Of a stretch of 27,526 nt of DNA, positions 23,571 through 27,526 are shown in pieces. Source of the stretch: Caldisericota bacterium (GTDB lineage Bacteria > CAIJMQ01 > JAADFP01). The notes beneath the pieces are model-generated. The model saw only the letters and a list, made by a program, of their open reading frames with translations. It did not search any database and was not told the origin of the DNA. Both the position numbers and the translations under genes were made by a program. The stretch lies in the NCBI GenBank assembly GCA_013152825.1, contig JAADFP010000014.1:1-27526 (forward strand), read 5' to 3'. How positions within the stretch are numbered: the stretch's first letter is position 1; every line of letters starts with the position of its first letter.

Positions 23571-24686
23571 TTAAATTCCAAAAACCCGAATAGCGGCTGC
23601 ACCTTCCACGGGACAATGATTTTCGCACTGACCACAACCTATACATACATTTCCCCCCACTACATATGGCCTGTTCTTCTCATCTGCCCAGATAGCTTGC
23701 ACGGGGCAGTATTCCATGCATATAAGGCAGAGGGCTTCCCCTTTCCAGGCAATGCATCTTTTGCGGTTAATAGTGGCAGTTCCTATCTTTACCTCACTAA
23801 CAGAACTGACTCTCTTTATTGCTCCGCTCGGGCATACTTTTCCACAGGAGAAACATAGCTGGCAAGGTGCAATCCTGAAAACAGGATGAGGAGTCCATAA
23901 TCCTTCCAGGCCTCCCTCCAGGAGAGAGGGATGCAGGGTCTTAGAAAGGCATACCTTCATACATTCGCCGCACCTGATACAATAAGCAACAAATTCTTTT
24001 TCTGGCCTTGCCCCGGGAGGACGTAGTAAATACGGATTTTCCCCTCTCAGGCGAGAAAGCGGCACAAGGATTACCCCTCCTGCAAATGAGAAAATAAAAC
24101 GACGGCGGGAAAAATCCATATTTTTGCTCCGCCTGTTTAAGAGGGTGAGAAATCCTCCCAAGGGACAAAGCCGAGAACACCACACCTGGGGAATAAAGAG
24201 ATCAAGCATCAAAAGTGCCAGCAAGAAAAGTAACAGGTAAGGATGGATAAAGGCTCGTAGAAGGATAGAAAATGGCTCTATCAGACCTATTAGCGGCAGG
24301 GAGAAAATAGCTAACCCCAGAAAAAACGCAAGAATATAAAAACTTATATACGGAAAGGGAGAAGTTTTTCTTTTCCATTTGGTTCTTCTCCATATACCTC
24401 TCCATATTTCAAAACTTGTTCCCAGGGGACATGCCCAGCGGCAGAAATATTTTCTTTTCACAAAGATAAATACAAGAATAAGCAACAACCCCGGGATAAA
24501 ATAAGGAATAATTCTCCGGGTGCTTATACTGGTAGTAAAGGCAGCAAGCGGGTTAAGGCGAAAAAATATATTTACCGGAACGCCGGGGAGAGGGTAACGG
24601 GTAAAAAAAACAAGCAGAAAAAAAACAGAGAGAAAGAAAATTCTACTTGCCCAACGGAATATTTTTTCTTTTCTTCTGGAGTTCAT
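23571..24686 (-). CDS. NapH/MauN-like membrane polyferredoxin fused to NapG/MauM-like ferredoxin, with internal Tat motif
   Basis: The 371-residue protein combines two modules. Residues 1-185 are a NapH-like membrane domain with four to five helices and two Cx3CP motifs: FCRWACPLG (C82, C86) and WCSRLCPLG (C170, C174). Residues 193-215, SRRRFIFSFAGGVILVPLSRL, form a twin-arginine-like helix. Residues 230-371 carry four [4Fe-4S] sites: C236-C246, C275-C285, C311/C320-C327 and C348-C358, in the NapG/MauM manner. It should move electrons across or along the membrane. The ferredoxin domain would be exported folded, and tatA and tatC follow 53 bp downstream. It overlaps the DUF4416 gene by 44 bp. 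In nitrate reductase systems NapG and NapH are separate genes; here they are fused. No nitrate reductase is nearby. Confidence 0.88.
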   Translation of the reverse strand: MNSRRKEKIFRWASRIFFLSVFFLLVFFTRYPLPGVPVNIFFRLNPLAAFTTSISTRRIIPYFIPGLLLILVFIFVKRKYFCRWACPLGTSFEIWRGIWRRTKWKRKTSPFPYISFYILAFFLGLAIFSLPLIGLIEPFSILLRAFIHPYLLLFLLALLMLDLFIPQVWCSRLCPLGGFLTLLNRRSKNMDFSRRRFIFSFAGGVILVPLSRLRGENPYLLRPPGARPEKEFVAYCIRCGECMKVCLSKTLHPSLLEGGLEGLWTPHPVFRIAPCQLCFSCGKVCPSGAIKRVSSVSEVKIGTATINRKRCIAWKGEALCLICMEYCPVQAIWADEKNRPYVVGGNVCIGCGQCENHCPVEGAAAIRVFGI

Positions 24687-25194
24687 CTTTATAGCGTTTC
24701 CTTATCGTGGCAAATATCTCCCTGAAATCATCTGAACAGTAATCAGGATATGTCCAGGATAGAGGCTGGTAAGAACCTTTAAAAAAATAAAGGGTAACTT
24801 CACCGTAGATACCATTTCCCAGGTACAATCTGTGATAACTATCCTTGGTACTGGCCAGAACCACCTTGGATAGCGAGAGATAACCCGGGTCCAGGTTTAT
24901 CCTTCTTTTCCCATTCCGGGAAAATTCTTCTTCCAGCACCTGGGATGCCCGTTTTATCCTGCTTAATTCCTGCGGGTTAATGAGTTTCTTAAAAGAGACA
25001 AACTTTTTCTTGAGATTCTTTCCCATTTCTTCGGCATAGTAATCAGTATAGTTAAAATCGAAGAGAGGCGAAGAGAAATCTATGTCTCCAAACATATCTG
25101 CCAGCTTATGTTCCACCTGTGGAAAAAGCTCCACCTCAGAAGTAAACTCGGCAAAAAAAAGCTTAACGGGATCCGGTTCTTTTACTATTCCCAT
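24643..25194 (-). CDS. DUF4416 family protein
   Basis: The 183-residue protein matches DUF4416 in order: PVKLFFAEFTSE, FDFNYTDYYAEEMGKNLKKKFVSF, RINLDPGYLSLSKVVLASTKD, HRLYLGNGIYGEVTLYFFKG, and LSWTYPDYCSDDFREIF. Conserved aromatic and acidic residues (DYY, NLDPGY, WTYPDY) are all present. The family has no established function. It overlaps the TPR gene by 32 bp upstream and the polyferredoxin by 44 bp downstream, so it belongs to the Tat-containing run. The length equals the family norm. Confidence 0.92.
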   Translation of the reverse strand: MGIVKEPDPVKLFFAEFTSEVELFPQVEHKLADMFGDIDFSSPLFDFNYTDYYAEEMGKNLKKKFVSFKKLINPQELSRIKRASQVLEEEFSRNGKRRINLDPGYLSLSKVVLASTKDSYHRLYLGNGIYGEVTLYFFKGSYQPLSWTYPDYCSDDFREIFATIRKRYKDELQKKRKNIPLGK

Positions 25195-26104
25195 CTTGAT
25201 TATTCAGGCTTTCAAGTAAATGTTGCACGGATATGGAAGGAGAAAGTTCATTTGCCTTTTCCAGCGATAGGCGAGCTTCCTCCTTCCGGTTCAAATAATA
25301 GAGATTGATTCTTCCTATATTGAGATACACGGCAGATTTTTCTGCCGGGGTGCGGGCTACTGACAGGCAGTAGCTCCACTCATTTAAAACCTTTTTCCAA
25401 TCCGGCTTCACATCAAAGTAAGAAGCAATATAATAGATTTCTGCTAAGTCTCTGGCATACTTAAAATTATTTGGTTCCAGCTTTCTTGCTGCCCTTGCTT
25501 CTTTTATTGCATTCTCAAACACTTCTGGCAGACTCCATCCATATTTTTTTGCCACTTCGTAACGGAAAAGTATATACGAATCAAAAAGGTTAGCATGGTA
25601 AACTGCCACGTTTGGGTTTATTTTAACCGCTCTTTTGAAAGATTCGATGCTTTCTATATGCTCGCCAAAGTGAACATAATAGGTAGCAAGATTATTGAGA
25701 GCCGGAGAAAAATTTGGGTCTATCTCCAGTGCTTTTTCCCAGTACTTTTTGGCCAAATCAGGTTGAGCTAAATCATCATAGTAAATCAATCCCAGGTAAT
25801 TCAGGGCCTCCTTGCTACGGGGATATCTTTTCAGGAAATCTTCGTATAGCCGGGCTATGCTCAGGGTATCATTGTACAGCTCTTCCTGGATTTTCTTTGC
25901 CTCTTCCTTTTTCCCTGCCTTGTAAAGCTGGTTAACTTCTCTTAGTTTTACCTGGAGCTCCTTTTTTCTCTGGTTATCCAGGTAACTAATCCTGCGCAAC
26001 TCAGCCTGTGACCGGAGAGTCTGCCCGGCTACATTCCAGGTAATAATCCCAGCCAGGAAAAGCAAAAGAGGTATTAGAAAAAAAAGAATCTTTCTTCTTT
26101 TCAT
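25163..26104 (-). CDS. Membrane-anchored TPR repeat protein
   Basis: The 313-residue protein has an N-terminal hydrophobic anchor or signal (ILFFLIPLLLFLAGIITWNVAG, residues 6-27). A coiled, charged linker follows (RRISYLDNQRKKELQ...). TPR units come next, recognisable as EALNYLGLIYYDDLAQPDLAKKYWEKALEIDP, ALNNLATYYVHFGEHIESIESFKRAVKINP and a C-terminal SAVYLNIGRINLYYLNRKEEARLSLEKANELSP set, here named by their start and end words. TPR proteins form scaffolds; this one likely sits in the envelope and may assemble the adjacent membrane proteins. It is the first gene of the minus-strand run ending at TatC and DUF362. Confidence 0.85.
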   Translation of the reverse strand: MKRRKILFFLIPLLLFLAGIITWNVAGQTLRSQAELRRISYLDNQRKKELQVKLREVNQLYKAGKKEEAKKIQEELYNDTLSIARLYEDFLKRYPRSKEALNYLGLIYYDDLAQPDLAKKYWEKALEIDPNFSPALNNLATYYVHFGEHIESIESFKRAVKINPNVAVYHANLFDSYILFRYEVAKKYGWSLPEVFENAIKEARAARKLEPNNFKYARDLAEIYYIASYFDVKPDWKKVLNEWSYCLSVARTPAEKSAVYLNIGRINLYYLNRKEEARLSLEKANELSPSISVQHLLESLNNQDGNSKRTGSR

Positions 26105-26657
26105 CTTCTTTTATCTTACCATGCTATGTACCCTTTTATCCAATTCCTATATATTAGACTATAGACAGGAGCCTTTAGCTCTTAGATATTACCCTGAGGC
26201 TAAAACGCCTTTGGCGTAGAAATAGCAAGCTCCAAATCCTCTGCCAGCCCCGACATAATGTCGGGGGCAGGCAGGCAAGATACTAAGGTACCAATTCAGT
26301 GTTTACTACTTTCCCTGTCTATAGCCTAATGTCTAAACGGGCTGACTTTTAACATAGCAGTTTATTTATTACATGTCGGGTACTTTCCCCGGGTTTTTGG
26401 CCTTTTTTCATGCTTCAGATGGCTTTAGGACACAAAAATAAAAAAGAAAATCTCTTAAAACACGAAACAATGAAGAATTCTTGCAGGGAATTGGGTAAAA
26501 ACTATCCGGCGGCATTTGATACAGGTAGCAGGAAGGCTTATTAAGCATGTTCGAGGTCTGGTTATGTATGCACAGGGAAACCACTGCCCTGTTTCACCAG
26601 GGCATTTACCGTCTTCTTTTTTCGGGGAACTGCATAAAAAGCATATTCTGGCAGAAT
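26105..26657. other. Gene-free spacer with repeats and a perfect GC-rich palindrome
   Basis: The spacer has TAGACTATAGAC words, an ACGCC/GGCGT hairpin near 26208-26220, the palindrome at 26248-26266, a partial copy of the TTTACTACT-type repeat (26293-26313), and TGCCCTG/CAGGGCA arms near 26587-26606. A minus-strand frame through 26455-26967 has many cysteines but no usable start signal and is not taken as a gene. From about 26320 to 26650 the DNA shows no convincing feature. Confidence 0.55.
26248..26266. repeat. Perfect 19-bp palindrome CCCCGACAT-A-ATGTCGGGG
   Basis: The arms are identical in reverse complement (9-1-9) and are followed by GCAGGCAGG. Similar but degraded CCCCGA...TCGGGG units lie at 19017-19035 and 12720-12738, so this is a dispersed palindrome family rather than a unique operator. 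Confidence 0.7.
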
Positions 26658-26686
26658 TTGTTTTTTTCACTCTTATATGGTATAAA
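26658..26686 (+). promoter_or_regulatory. Predicted promoter of the desulforedoxin-like gene
   Basis: TTGTTT (26658-26663), a 17-bp spacer and TATAAA (26681-26686) lie about 38 nt upstream of the ATG at 26725. The -35 is weak (three of six) but the -10 and spacing are good. Confidence 0.55.
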
Positions 26687-26724
26687 TTAGCGAAGGATTT
26701 TTGTCCTGGAAGGAGGTGAAAAGT

Positions 26725-26844
26725 ATGTGTAAAACTTGCGGTTGCGGTCCTAAAAAAGAAGATACTTACAAGTGTGAAGAATGCGGAAAAGTCTCTTCTG
26801 TACCAAAGGAGTGCTGTGGCAAACCTATGAAAAAGGTAGAATAA
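26725..26844 (+). CDS. Small desulforedoxin-like Cys-rich protein
   Basis: The 39-residue peptide reads MCKTCGCGPKKEDTYKCEEC, then GKVSSVPKECCGKPMKKVE. Seven cysteines (2, 5, 7, 17, 20, 30, 31) give CxxCxC, CxxC and CCGKPM. The Cx2C plus CCG-PM arrangement is that of desulforedoxin and the N-terminal domain of desulfoferrodoxin, which bind one iron by four cysteines, though the spacing here is shorter (nine residues, against about fifteen in desulforedoxin). The CCGKPM ending is diagnostic. It has a strong AAGGAGGTG Shine-Dalgarno, its own promoter-like sequence and a terminator 17 nt after the stop, so it is a real monocistronic gene. Probable role is one-electron transfer or metal handling. 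Confidence 0.82.
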   Translation: MCKTCGCGPKKEDTYKCEECGKVSSVPKECCGKPMKKVE

Positions 26845-26861
26845 TATTTTTGCAATAACTT

Positions 26862-26892
26862 CCCCGCCAGATGCTGTGTGGCGGGGGTTTTT
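26862..26892 (+). terminator. Intrinsic terminator of the desulforedoxin-like gene
   Basis: An 8-bp stem CCCCGCCA (26862-26869)/TGGCGGGG (26879-26886) with a 9-nt loop is followed by GTTTTT. It is 17 nt downstream of the stop codon, a good match to rho-independent terminators. Confidence 0.85.
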
Positions 26893-26973
26893 GGATTTTC
26901 CGGTGCTGAGCAGGGAGGGCTTAGTATAATTTCCCCTTTTTATCCGGTTAGATATTTTATGTTCCATTTGGGG

Positions 26974-27003
26974 CTTGAATATTATTCAAGGATAGATTAA
27001 AAT
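26974..27003 (+). promoter_or_regulatory. GH130 promoter with overlapping 17-bp palindrome
   Basis: TTGAAT (26975-26980), a 17-bp spacer and TAAAAT (26998-27003) form a good sigma70 promoter. A perfect palindrome CTTGAATA-T-TATTCAAG (26974-26990) covers the -35 and half the spacer, as an operator would. The regulator is unknown. AGGAGGT (27024-27030) stands 6 nt before the ATG. Confidence 0.65.
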
Positions 27004-27036
27004 CTCCTAATTTAATCATCTCGAGGAGGTAAATTT

Positions 27037-27526
27037 ATGGCAAGAGAAAATACTTCTTTCTCACTTTTTAAACGGTATGCACATAACCCTATACTAACCC
27101 CTGCACAATGGCCCTATCCAGTAGCCGGGTGTTTAACCCCGGCGTAGCATCCCTGGATGGCAAGACGATTCTCCTGGTGCGAGTAGAAGACTCAAGGGGA
27201 TTTTCCCATCTTACGATTGCTACCAGTGAGGATGGGAAAACAAGATGGAAAATAGATCCCAAGCCCACTATGATGCCTGAACGCACTTACCAGGAAGAGC
27301 GATGGGGAATAGAAGACCCCCGCATTGTTTACCTGGAAGATAGAGAAGCTTTCGCCATAACTTATGTCTCATTTTCCAAGGGAGGCCCCCTGGTTTCCCT
27401 GGCTCTCACAAAAGATTTTAAGGAATTCAAACGAGTAGGCCCCCTGGTTCCACCGGAAGATAAGGATGCCTCTTTATTTCCCAGGAAATTCGATGGAAAA
27501 TATGTGCTTATCCACCGGCCGATAAT
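27037..27526 (+). pseudogene. GH130 family mannoside phosphorylase/hydrolase, frameshifted and cut by window end
   Basis: The gene starts at ATG 27037 with a strong AGGAGGT. Frame 1 reads MARENTSFSLFKRYAHNPIL then TPAQWPYPVAGCLTPA, stopping at 27145-27147. The third frame takes over from GTG 27129: VFNPGVASLDGKTILLVRVE, then RGFSHLTIATSEDG, WGIEDPRI, GGPLVSLALTKDF and PPEDKDASLFPRKF, open to the window end. RY..NPILTP..WPYPV..VFNPG and WGIEDPR are GH130 signatures; the Asp of IEDPR is the catalytic acid in the family. One base is missing in the GCCGGGTG region (27124-27131); adding one G gives PYPVAGVFNPG. The enzyme would act on beta-mannosides, by phosphorolysis or hydrolysis. Whether this is mutation or assembly error cannot be decided here. 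Confidence 0.88.

Noticed and set aside
26455..26967. Minus-strand open frame of 170 codons with many cysteines near its C-terminus
   Set aside because: It is antisense to the desulforedoxin-like gene and its terminator, lacks a ribosome site, and the Cys pattern has no recognisable family. A short gene starting at an internal GTG cannot be fully excluded.

Overview
The window is a compact bacterial chromosome segment. It has moderate-to-low GC, short gene spacing, many 4-bp stop/start overlaps, occasional GTG and TTG starts, Shine-Dalgarno sites and sigma70-type promoters. The gene content points to an anaerobe: an FdhD-type formate dehydrogenase maturation factor, ferrous iron uptake (FeoB) under Fur and DtxR-type regulators, several ferredoxin-like proteins, three DUF362 proteins, a flavin reductase-like protein and a 39-residue desulforedoxin-like peptide. 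Families such as DUF763 and DUF4416, together with word-like intergenic repeats, would suit an uncultured anaerobic lineage such as Omnitrophota or a neighbour. That placement is inference and cannot be settled from this sequence alone.

Layout. Positions 1-9186 are almost entirely minus strand: fdhD, a GT-B glycosyltransferase, a methyltransferase, an SGNH-like protein coupled to an MBOAT acyltransferase, a frameshifted nucleosidase, a secreted alpha/beta hydrolase and a membrane glycosyltransferase. This looks like a surface glycan or lipid modification block. Positions 9202-12523 hold an iron module transcribed on the minus strand: Fur, a promoter with an overlapping perfect 19-bp palindrome, FeoB, a small seven-cysteine protein, and a DtxR regulator fused to a FeoA domain.

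Positions 12860-18630 mix two DUF362/ferredoxin proteins, a PPOX-fold flavoprotein, a metallophosphoesterase behind a consensus promoter, a cation/proton antiporter and a methyltransferase. Positions 19269-26104 are a minus-strand run: TPR protein, DUF4416, a NapH/NapG-like polyferredoxin fusion with an internal twin-arginine motif, TatA, TatC, a DUF362 protein with a Tat signal, DUF763, an unknown helical protein and a flavin reductase. The Tat translocase thus lies beside two of its likely clients. At the right edge are the desulforedoxin-like peptide with promoter and terminator, and a GH130 gene broken by an apparent 1-bp deletion and cut by the window end.

Two genes carry simple frameshifts with family motifs intact on both sides: a 5-bp tandem duplication at 5558-5567 and a missing base near 27127-27129. 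The spacers carry repeat families: a stop-rich element that supplies gene ends, TCTAAAG-type words, GC-rich palindromes and a 55-bp dispersed repeat. No tRNA, rRNA, CRISPR array or insertion sequence was recognised.
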